64,000 nt of DNA, from the NCBI GenBank assembly GCA_003576695.1, contig QOZQ01000001.1, positions 434,001 through 498,000 on the forward strand, given 5' to 3'. Positions 9,079 to 15,670 of the stretch are shown here, piece by piece. Every line of letters starts with the position of its first letter. Positions within the stretch are counted from its first letter, which is position 1. The stretch comes from Taklimakanibacter lacteus (GTDB lineage: Bacteria > Pseudomonadota > Alphaproteobacteria > Rhizobiales > Aestuariivirgaceae). The notes under the pieces are model-generated. The model made no database searches. It saw only the letters and a program-made list of their open reading frames with translations, and was not told the origin of the DNA. A program made the position numbers and the translations under genes.

Positions 9079-10483
9079 AGCTGTCGAAGCTCTGCGGGCT
9101 GCTGGATTAGGTTCCGAGTCCGGTCATGGTCGGTTGTATGGCGCTGCAGATATGCTTCGCTCGGTCGCTCAGCTTTATGGTAAAGCCAAGAATGCTACGC
9201 TCTATGGAGCTTTTGCTGACATAGTTCAGATTGTGGGGTTGGCGGTTGAGTGGCGAGATAGCGTACTGAATGCAAAGCCCGAGGCTTCGCGGTTTATTAC
9301 CGCCGCGCGCGAGCGAGCCAAGGACTGGCTTGTGAGGTATGACGCTAGTGAAATAGTGGGGGGCCTTAGGGAGGTTGCGGCAAAACTGGAAGGCCTCAAA
9401 GAGGTCTCGGAGGTTGCAAAGTTGGTAACGGATGCGTGTTTTGTGCCGCTTCCCATCGGACTCTATCGCCAGCCGGACAGATCCGTTCGAAAGAGATACA
9501 AGGAGCAGTCTTCGGATGAGAGGCCAGCGAAACTATCGGTCGCGTTTATCAAGTTCACTATCGATGGAATACCTTTGGAGAAAGTCCATTTTGTATCTCC
9601 CGGCGAACTGCACGATCTTGATATTGAAGTGCGCGTGTCTCGGTGGCCGGCAGACTCGACGGCTCTCATTCTTGAACCTGTGACCATTGAGCGGGCCTCG
9701 ACCTATCAAATGCCAGTCTTCTCCATTCCAGCTCCGATAGGTGATGGTCCATATCAACTTAGGCAGAATGGACGTGCTATACTGAATGTTCCGCATCACA
9801 TGAATGCGCGCCCTTTCGAATTTAAGTACGTAGCGAGATTCGTTCCGCAATCGGTTGAGCAGCCTGTCGATGTTGTTGGTCAGCGAACCTTGTTACTTGA
9901 AGGTGTAGATCTTGTTCGTAACCCAATTACGGGATATGCGAATCTTGACAAAAAATTGATGGATGTGCGTGACACTCTTCGCCAAACGGCGGGCCTGTCT
10001 CAGCAGGAGATTTTCGATGCTTTGACTCTGGTCGCGCCTATTGTCAATTACGCGGGGCAAGTAGTTCAGGACAATTTGTATGAATCGTCTGTTTTTGAGA
10101 ATGAGTTTCAAAAACGCATCAAGTCGTTCCTGCGAAGTCAACCTAGAATTGGAAGCGATTTGGAGGAACATCCTCGCGCGGGCGGCGGTATAACGGATCT
10201 TTCTTTCAAGGGTATTAGACTCGAACTAAAGGTCGACTCCGAAAAGCCGATGGTGCTGGAAGACTGTAGGAAATTCCTCGGGCAAGCGACGACTTACGCT
10301 GTCGCTAGTGGCAAACGTTTGGCCATCTTGTGCGTGTTGGATTGCTCCAAAAAGACGCTTGCACCGTTCCCAACGGAGGATGGCCTGGGAATACTAGTTG
10401 ATCAGCATGGTTCATCAACCACGTTTGTCATTGCAATCCTGTTGCAAGGAAATATTGCCCGACCTAGCAGTTTGTCTCGTTGA
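9023..10483 (+). CDS. Protein with C-terminal PD-(D/E)XK nuclease-like domain
   Basis: This 486-residue protein starts inside the 3' end of the preceding gene (56-bp overlap, different frame). Residues 1-150 are helical, 170-290 are beta-rich, and 350-470 look like a PD-(D/E)XK nuclease: an acidic helix ENEFQKRIKSFL (E360), then GGGITDLSFKGIRLELKV with D392, E401 and K403, then a QATTY element (Q421, Y425) and a hydrophobic strand RLAILCVLD. These spacings match restriction-endonuclease-like folds. It probably cleaves nucleic acid under the control of the upstream repeat protein. The N-terminal two thirds are unrecognised. The target and trigger are unknown, and AT-rich composition is shared with its partner. 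Confidence 0.78.
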   Translation: MRLTDFVEIHSEAFSARVEAVEALRAAGLGSESGHGRLYGAADMLRSVAQLYGKAKNATLYGAFADIVQIVGLAVEWRDSVLNAKPEASRFITAARERAKDWLVRYDASEIVGGLREVAAKLEGLKEVSEVAKLVTDACFVPLPIGLYRQPDRSVRKRYKEQSSDERPAKLSVAFIKFTIDGIPLEKVHFVSPGELHDLDIEVRVSRWPADSTALILEPVTIERASTYQMPVFSIPAPIGDGPYQLRQNGRAILNVPHHMNARPFEFKYVARFVPQSVEQPVDVVGQRTLLLEGVDLVRNPITGYANLDKKLMDVRDTLRQTAGLSQQEIFDALTLVAPIVNYAGQVVQDNLYESSVFENEFQKRIKSFLRSQPRIGSDLEEHPRAGGGITDLSFKGIRLELKVDSEKPMVLEDCRKFLGQATTYAVASGKRLAILCVLDCSKKTLAPFPTEDGLGILVDQHGSSTTFVIAILLQGNIARPSSLSR

Positions 10484-10502
10484 GAGTTGCATTGGAAGCT
10501 GC

Positions 10503-10529
10503 GGACCAATGGTCCCTCCTACCTAGGAG
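10503..10529. terminator. Hairpins between convergent nuclease and protease genes
   Basis: Two short perfect hairpins sit here: GGACC-AAT-GGTCC at 10503-10515 and CTCCTA-CC-TAGGAG at 10516-10529. Neither has a T-tract. The second overlaps the protease stop at 10519-10521. They could act as weak bidirectional termination structures. Confidence 0.3.
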
Positions 10530-11367
10530 TTGTCACGATTCTGGTCACCTGCTTCTGATATTGAGTTTCAGCCCGATCTTCATGGACCGCGACCAAAAGC
10601 TGTGCAATGTCGAAAATATCAACGTACCATAAGGTGCAGGCGTTACTGTCGATAGCTCCCCGCACGACCATGCCACAAAGAGCGCGCTGGCTGACATTGA
10701 ACACCGGACTGCCGCTCAGGCCGAGTACGTCGGTAAATTCGGGCTTGTCGAAATTACCTGAGGCACGTCGCAAGGTGGGGTCACTAGTGGTCGGGGTGTT
10801 ATCGACGACCTCCAGGAGACAATAGATAGGCGCTATTTTGTCGTCAGTGATCTCGCTCTTGGTCTTTAGCGCACCCGCGACGTGTAGTGTGTCACCGACT
10901 TTGCTTGTGGCCATAGTCTTTTCGTCGAGAATGTACGCTGCGTCTTTGAAGAACGCGGCGTCCACGTCTTCGCTGAATCGGACCACGGCCACGTCTAAGA
11001 GATCAGTATCTATCGCCGCGCCCTTGGGCTGGCTGGGATATGCGACTGATCTAAGGCCGGCGACAAGTTTGCCTTGCCGTTGATCTGTCACAACGAGTTG
11101 CCGCCAGTCGAAGTCTTTCAGCACATGCCGGCACAACAGGCCATAGAGGGTGCCCTTGTAGAGCACGACAAACATCGTGCCGCCATGTGTAGCATACTGC
11201 CATTGTTCATTACCTGTGTCGAAGAAGACAAACCGTGCGGCGTGGCGAAAGTCCTGGCGGATGATGGTGCCAGAGGCAAGCGTCTGAGTTACGCGCATAT
11301 CCGTTGAATTTATCAATCTAGCCATATGGCTGTTTTGCCCGTCACTTGGCACAATAAACACTGACAC
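10519..11367 (-). CDS. Trypsin-like serine protease domain protein
   Basis: This 282-residue protein has the chymotrypsin-fold triad: GLLCRHVLKD (H81), TDLLDVAVVRF (D125) and LGLSGSPVF (S218). It has no signal peptide and no PDZ domain, so it is a stand-alone cytosolic peptidase rather than a DegP/HtrA. GTG 11367 is the upstream start; ATG 11325 (MARLINSTDM) is an alternative with no clear RBS for either. It converges on the nuclease gene with stops 36 bp apart and shares the region's lower GC. Trypsin-like peptidases occur as effectors or sensors in bacterial defence loci, which makes a link to the neighbouring pair attractive but unproven. Confidence 0.8.
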   Translation of the reverse strand: MSVFIVPSDGQNSHMARLINSTDMRVTQTLASGTIIRQDFRHAARFVFFDTGNEQWQYATHGGTMFVVLYKGTLYGLLCRHVLKDFDWRQLVVTDQRQGKLVAGLRSVAYPSQPKGAAIDTDLLDVAVVRFSEDVDAAFFKDAAYILDEKTMATSKVGDTLHVAGALKTKSEITDDKIAPIYCLLEVVDNTPTTSDPTLRRASGNFDKPEFTDVLGLSGSPVFNVSQRALCGMVVRGAIDSNACTLWYVDIFDIAQLLVAVHEDRAETQYQKQVTRIVTTPR

Positions 11368-11465
11368 ATTTGGTCCAATGCGGCGTCGCTAAGGGATAGA
11401 GCATAACCTGACCAAGGTCGGGTAGAGCCCCCCGCCTTCATTTTGGCGAAGGACCAAGGCTAGGC

Positions 11466-11512
11466 TTGACATCGCGTCATGTGGTGCGTATATAGGCGTC
11501 AGGAGACGCGAT
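11466..11512 (+). promoter_or_regulatory. Promoter and possible operator of the Xre/RES operon
   Basis: TTGACA at 11466-11471 and TATATA at 11489-11494 are separated by 17 bp, a near-consensus sigma-70 promoter. An inverted repeat GCGTC-AGGA-GACGC (11496-11509) places the RBS AGGAG (11501-11505) at its centre, 7 bp before ATG 11513. Another GCGTC lies in the spacer at 11474. This is a likely autoregulatory site for the Xre antitoxin. Confidence 0.65.
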
Positions 11513-11950
11513 ATGGTCCATCCGGCGACAATCGAGCGACCGCAAGCCGACCCCTCAGGCCTGCAGACTTTTTCCGGCGAAAGCGACCGCCGGCGGCTGA
11601 CCCATGCCGCCGTGAAAGCGGTGTTGCGGCTGGTCGAGGCCTGGGGCGGCAGCAATGCCGAAGGGGCGGCACTGCTCGGGGTTTCCGAGAGCACCTGGGA
11701 CCGGATGAAGGGTGGCAAGTGGGAGGGCGTCCTCACCCAGGACCAGCTGACCCGCGCCTCCGCCCTCATCGGCGTGTTCAAAGGTCTGCATCTGCTGTTC
11801 GCCAATGACATGGCCGACCGCTGGCCCAAGCTCGTCAATAAGGGCCCGATCTTCGATCGCCTGACGCCCGTCCAGGCGATGATCGAAGGCGGCATCCCGC
11901 GCATGATCGAAACCCGGCAATATATCGACGCGCTGCGTGGCGGACTCTGA
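11513..11950 (+). CDS. Xre/MbcA/ParS-type antitoxin
   Basis: This 145-residue antitoxin has a helix-turn-helix segment (GGSNAEGAALLGVSESTWDRMKGG, about residues 43-66) and a C-terminal toxin-binding region ending KGPIFDRLTPVQAMIEGGIPRMIETRQYIDALRGG. That closing block is typical of DUF2384 antitoxins, whose GxP segment blocks the RES active site. It overlaps the RES toxin by 14 bp. It should neutralise the toxin and repress the shared promoter just upstream. The first about 40 residues look disordered. GC is like the core genome, unlike the genes to its left. Confidence 0.92.
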   Translation: MVHPATIERPQADPSGLQTFSGESDRRRLTHAAVKAVLRLVEAWGGSNAEGAALLGVSESTWDRMKGGKWEGVLTQDQLTRASALIGVFKGLHLLFANDMADRWPKLVNKGPIFDRLTPVQAMIEGGIPRMIETRQYIDALRGGL

Positions 11951-12632
11951 GTTCTCCTTCGAAGTCGCGCGGGTGGCCTATCCGCGCACGGTGCGGCTGG
12001 TGTCGAGCGCCCGCTTGCGCGAGGCCGTGCTGACGCCGCTCGCCGACACGCCCGATGAGCTGGCGCTGCTGGCCGAGATCGAGGGTGCGACCAGCGGGCG
12101 GCTGATCGCGCAGGAGCGGGGGCTCGGCACGCTCACCGCCGATGAACTGGTGCATGGCGTTCCTCATGCGCGCTTCATCAATGCGAGCTTCGCCTATGCC
12201 AAGCCGCGCCAGCCCATGCGCTTCAGCCCGGCCAATCGCGGCGCCTGGTATGCCGCTTTGGCGGTCGAGACCTGCATCGCCGAGGTCGGCTATCATCTGA
12301 CGAGGGCGCTCGATGATGCGGGCGATTACGACGCCATCGTCGAATACGGGGAAATGCTGGCCAGCATGTCGGGGCTGTTCGTGGATCTGAGATCGGTTCC
12401 CGACCATCCGAGCCTCGCCGCCGATACGGCCATCGGCTATCCGGCCGGGAATGCCATCGCCGCCATGGCCCGCGCCGAAGGCCATAATGGGATCATCTAT
12501 CCCTCGGTGCGCCAGAAGGGTGGAACCTGTATCGCGGCCCTGTGGCCCAATGTCGTCCAGTCGGTGGTGCAGGGTTCCATGTACCGGCTGACCTGGTCGG
12601 GTTCCCCCGATTATGCGTGGGACGCAATTTAG
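11937..12632 (+). CDS. RES-domain toxin (NAD+-degrading family)
   Basis: This 231-residue RES protein starts at GTG 11937 inside the antitoxin gene. Conserved RES features are visible: FSPANRGAWYAA (Arg/Tyr pocket), AVETCIAEVGYH (Glu) and GIIYPSVRQKGG (Ser). Characterised relatives such as MbcT remove cellular NAD+ by hydrolysis or phosphorolysis, or ADP-ribosylate a target as ParT does; which applies here cannot be read from the sequence. It pairs with the preceding Xre-type antitoxin as a type II toxin-antitoxin module that arrests growth when free. The length is at the long end for the family, with about 70 residues ahead of the core. Confidence 0.91.
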   Translation: MADSEFSFEVARVAYPRTVRLVSSARLREAVLTPLADTPDELALLAEIEGATSGRLIAQERGLGTLTADELVHGVPHARFINASFAYAKPRQPMRFSPANRGAWYAALAVETCIAEVGYHLTRALDDAGDYDAIVEYGEMLASMSGLFVDLRSVPDHPSLAADTAIGYPAGNAIAAMARAEGHNGIIYPSVRQKGGTCIAALWPNVVQSVVQGSMYRLTWSGSPDYAWDAI

Positions 12633-12669
12633 ACAGCCCTAAACTGAAAATTGCATCCATTTCGGCGGA

Positions 12670-12696
12670 TCATTCTTGGGCGTGATGCAAGAATGA
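12670..12696. repeat. Perfect 9-bp inverted repeat upstream of the cyclase gene
   Basis: TCATTCTTG (12670-12678) and CAAGAATGA (12688-12696) are exact arms around a 9-bp loop, 63 bp before the cyclase start. The nearest T-run is 14 bp farther on, so an operator or mRNA structure fits better than a simple terminator of the toxin operon. Confidence 0.5.
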
Positions 12697-12758
12697 CGGT
12701 GTGGTGACGGGTTTTTTCGGACAAACTGCGCCGACTCTGGAACCCAGGTGATTCCGCC

Positions 12759-14357
12759 ATGACCGTGAATCAGGATACGACCACCAAGCGCTCAAGCCTG
12801 CCCCGCTGGGCGATCGCCATCGGCGTGCTGCTTCTCCTCGCCGGCCTGCCGCTCTCGGCCTGGCTCGATCTGCGCAATCTCGCCGAACAGTCGCTGAGAC
12901 TCCAGGCGAGCGATCTCAATTCCGTCATCACCAGCGTGCGCAGCTATTATTCGAAGAATGTCGTGGGGCGGGTGCTGGCCAATCCCGGCACCGCCACGCA
13001 GGTCATCCATAATTATGCGGAAGTGCCGGGCGCCATCCCCATTCCGGCGACATTGTCGCTCGAGCTCGGCAAGGTGATCGGCGAGCAGCAGGGCAACATC
13101 ACCTATCGCTTCGTCTCCGACTATCCGTTCAAGGGCCGCGCCCCGCATGAGCTCGACCCCTTCGAGCAAGCCGCACTGCAGATGCTGCGTGGCGATCCGA
13201 AGCAGGTCGTCAATAACGTGTCGTGGAACAATCTGAGCGGCCAGGTGCGCCTCGTCGCCCCCGTACTGATGGCGGCACCTTGCGTCGCCTGCCACAACAA
13301 GCATCCCGACAGCCCGAAGAAGGACTGGAAGGAAGGCGATGTGCGCGGCATCCAGGAAGTGATCATCGACCAGCCGATCGCCAGGAACCTGTTCTCGTTC
13401 CGATGGCTGCTCAGCTATTTCGGCGTGATGGCGGCCTTCGGCCTCGGCGTCGTCGGCTGGCAGAACCGGCAATCCAATCTCATCGCCGGCATGAACAAGG
13501 AGCTCGAATCGAACAACGCCTTCCTGGCGGCGGTGTCGATGAAGATCTCGCGCTATCTCTCGCCGCAGCTCTACAAGAGCATATTCGCGGGCGAGAAGGA
13601 CGTCGCCATCCAGACCGAACGCAAGAAGCTCACCATCTTCTTCTCCGACATCAAGGATTTCACCGCCACGACCGAAAAGCTGCAGCCGGAGGAGATCACG
13701 GCACTGCTCAACGAATATTTCACCGAGATGTCGGCGATCGCGACGAAGCATGGCGGCACCGTCGACAAATTCATCGGCGATGCGATCCTGATCTTCTTCG
13801 GCGATCCGGAGACCAAGGGCGTCACCGAGGATGCGCTGGCCTGCCTGCGCATGGCCTTCGAGATGCAGGCGCGCACCGTCGAGCTCAATGCGAAATGGCG
13901 CAGCATGGGGGTGGAGGAGCGCTTCCTCGTCCGCATGGGCATCAATACCGGCTTCTGCAATGTCGGCAATTTCGGCAGCTCCGACCGCATGGACTATACG
14001 ATCATCGGGGCCGAGGCCAATCTCGCGGCCAGGCTGCAATCGGTCGCCGAGCCCGGGCAGATCGTGCTCTCCTATGAAACCTATGCGCTGGTGCGCGAGA
14101 TGTTCACCGCCCATTCGCTGCCGCCCATCCAGATGAAGGGGATCAGCCGGCCGGTGGTGCCCTATGTCGTCGACGGGATGCTGGCGAGCGGCGGGCAGGT
14201 GTCGAGCCTGATCAGCGAGCATATGCCGGGCCTCGATCTCTATCTCGACCCTTCGCAGCTCGATGAGGCGGCGGCGGCGCGGACGCGCTCGCTGCTCCAG
14301 AAAGCGCTCGCCTCGCTCGATACATCGCCCCGGCCGCGGCATAGCGATGTCACGTGA
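12759..14357 (+). CDS. Membrane class III adenylate cyclase with haem-binding (DUF3365) sensor domain
   Basis: This 532-residue signalling enzyme makes cAMP from ATP on the cytosolic side of the membrane. TM helices at about 17-37 and 213-233 flank a periplasmic DUF3365-like domain with a c-type haem motif CVACH (175-179). The cyclase domain (about 285-470) has both metal aspartates (FSDIKDF, D297; KFIGDAILIFFG, D341), the adenine-selective Lys (K337), DYTIIG, and the transition-state pair in GAEANLAARL. It is therefore probably active, with redox or gas ligands as plausible inputs. It is monocistronic. The cNMP-binding phosphotransfer protein at 5033-6286 is a possible local reader of its product. 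Confidence 0.9.
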   Translation: MTVNQDTTTKRSSLPRWAIAIGVLLLLAGLPLSAWLDLRNLAEQSLRLQASDLNSVITSVRSYYSKNVVGRVLANPGTATQVIHNYAEVPGAIPIPATLSLELGKVIGEQQGNITYRFVSDYPFKGRAPHELDPFEQAALQMLRGDPKQVVNNVSWNNLSGQVRLVAPVLMAAPCVACHNKHPDSPKKDWKEGDVRGIQEVIIDQPIARNLFSFRWLLSYFGVMAAFGLGVVGWQNRQSNLIAGMNKELESNNAFLAAVSMKISRYLSPQLYKSIFAGEKDVAIQTERKKLTIFFSDIKDFTATTEKLQPEEITALLNEYFTEMSAIATKHGGTVDKFIGDAILIFFGDPETKGVTEDALACLRMAFEMQARTVELNAKWRSMGVEERFLVRMGINTGFCNVGNFGSSDRMDYTIIGAEANLAARLQSVAEPGQIVLSYETYALVREMFTAHSLPPIQMKGISRPVVPYVVDGMLASGGQVSSLISEHMPGLDLYLDPSQLDEAAAARTRSLLQKALASLDTSPRPRHSDVT

Positions 14358-14370
14358 GGGTGCGAGCTGG

Positions 14371-15051
14371 CTACGATGCGCTCCGCCAGCCGCTCAGGAA
14401 GTTCATCACCGAATATACAGCGGCAGTTTCGATATATTTTCGCCCGGTTTCAGTCGGGTTGATATCTTCAATCGCCACCCTTTCATAGGTGGGGGCGAGC
14501 GCATCCACGCGGTCGATGAGCTTGTCGAGCCGATCTTCGATTTCGGGCAGTGACGGCTTCAATTTCTCTCCATCGCGGTCGATCACGGCTGCGAGATCGA
14601 AGACATCGCGTATCTTGAATGTGGAGGGGCGATAAAACATTTTCTTTGTCGCCGTTTCCCAGGGCGTGTCTATCGGAATGTCCCGGCCCTCGAAGCGCCA
14701 TCTCCGGGTCGGATCGCCTGTGCGGTTCGCGCCAATGATGAAGTCGATCTCACCGCCATCCAGTTCGAGCTTCAGATAGTTGCCGGTGAATTGGTAAGAG
14801 CGTCCCGACAGCAAGCCTTTGGTGGTGGGATTTCGGTTGGGCGACAGATCGGTCAGGACCTGCGCGCTCGGAACGAAGATGTCGATATCATAGCTGATGC
14901 GATGATCATAGTGGACGGCAAGCGACGTGCCGCCGCCAAATGTCCAGGCCGGATTGTCGTCCAGCGTGTCGATGAGCGCGATGGCCTCACGCAGCAGGTT
15001 TCGCCAGTCGGAGGTCAGCCATTTCCTTGATCCAGGCAACGTTTCCGGCAT
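14371..15051 (-). CDS. Nucleotidyltransferase of the AbiEii/AbiGii toxin type
   Basis: The 226-residue protein carries the AbiEii signature FGGGTSLAVHYDHRISYDIDIF: GG-T/S nucleotide-binding turn, HR-S, and the catalytic D-x-D. Later segments GEIDFIIGA and DTPWETATKKMFYRPSTFKIRDVFDLAAVI also fit, with a conserved Lys and RDxxDL. Family members act as the toxin of type IV-like abortive infection systems and modify RNA 3' ends or tRNA. It is the second gene of a two-gene operon, overlapping its upstream partner by 65 bp; TTG 15039 would shorten the overlap. It is expected to be held in check by that partner. Confidence 0.88.
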   Translation of the reverse strand: MPETLPGSRKWLTSDWRNLLREAIALIDTLDDNPAWTFGGGTSLAVHYDHRISYDIDIFVPSAQVLTDLSPNRNPTTKGLLSGRSYQFTGNYLKLELDGGEIDFIIGANRTGDPTRRWRFEGRDIPIDTPWETATKKMFYRPSTFKIRDVFDLAAVIDRDGEKLKPSLPEIEDRLDKLIDRVDALAPTYERVAIEDINPTETGRKYIETAAVYSVMNFLSGWRSAS

Positions 15052-15448
15052 CGCTCACTCTCCAGTTGCGGGCTGCCCTATAAAGATCTTCAAAGCTCAA
15101 CACCTTTGCCAGGACGAGATCATGAATGGCCTCGGGCGCCACCTCATCGAAGAAAGCCTCGACATGCGGATGCCAGTGCGGATCGGGGGTGGCAGTGATC
15201 AGGCAGTGAACCAGGGTCTGGGCGTCAACGGGATGAGGACGCGGGGCGTTGATCGTGCCCAGTACAAGCTGCACCGGGCGCTCTGCGGCAACGGCATTCC
15301 GCGAGGCGGCACGAAGCTTCCTGCTCAGGTCCTTGATGTCCTTCGCGGCCTTTTTGGGAACCTGAACTTCCACGCGAGCGATGCCACGATCCCTCGCCTG
15401 GCGAAGGCGATATTTCCGGACGCGGCGTGAAGCGGTGCGATCTGTCAT
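14987..15448 (-). CDS. Putative antitoxin partner of AbiEii-like protein
   Basis: This 153-residue protein is encoded immediately upstream of the nucleotidyltransferase and overlaps it. The basic N-terminus RRVRKYRLRQARDRGIARVEVQVPKKAAKDIKDLSRKLR resembles the start of MazE-like DUF3018 antitoxins, which are DNA-binding ribbon-helix-helix-like segments. The C-terminal half (HWHPHVEAFFDEVAPEAIHDLVLAKVLSFEDLYRAARNW) would be the toxin-contacting part; this assignment is an inference from position. ATG 15448 lies 18 bp from a perfect inverted repeat (15466-15503) that is a likely autoregulatory operator. Confidence 0.7.
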   Translation of the reverse strand: MTDRTASRRVRKYRLRQARDRGIARVEVQVPKKAAKDIKDLSRKLRAASRNAVAAERPVQLVLGTINAPRPHPVDAQTLVHCLITATPDPHWHPHVEAFFDEVAPEAIHDLVLAKVLSFEDLYRAARNWRVSDAGNVAWIKEMADLRLAKPAA

Positions 15449-15465
15449 GGCGTCATGAAGAATAT

Positions 15466-15503
15466 CGTAACCGGATTACGAAATCAAACGTAATCCGGTT
15501 ACG
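15466..15503. promoter_or_regulatory. Perfect 15-bp inverted repeat, probable operator of the AbiEii-type operon
   Basis: CGTAACCGGATTACG (15466-15480) is followed after the spacer AAATCAAA by its exact reverse complement (15489-15503). Each arm is itself nearly palindromic (GTAA-CCGG-TTAC with one extra base). It sits 18 bp upstream of the putative antitoxin start at 15448, the expected place for a TA autorepressor site. It also lies 168 bp before the GH94 gene on the other strand. Confidence 0.8.
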
Positions 15504-15670
15504 TATGTTCTTGGGAAAAGTGAACGTTGGAATTTGGAGATTCATAATTAAATCAGTGTATTACGTCTTTTCCAGAAAGGCCGTGCAACTCGTTCTTTTT
15601 GTCCGGATTGACAAACAGACCATGCCGCGCTCCTTGTCGGAAACGGGCGGGAGTCACGAGGAGACGTCGC

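Noticed and set aside
12670-12720. Rho-independent terminator for the Xre/RES operon
   Set aside because: The stem is good, but the T-run lies 14 bp beyond it, so termination by this structure is doubtful.
12792-14342. 516-codon minus-strand frame over the adenylate cyclase
   Set aside because: The cyclase has all catalytic residues; the antisense frame has none of any family.
15599-15670. N-terminal extension of the GH94 protein
   Set aside because: Low-complexity Arg/Cys-rich leader with no RBS; ATG 15671 has GAGGAG at good spacing.
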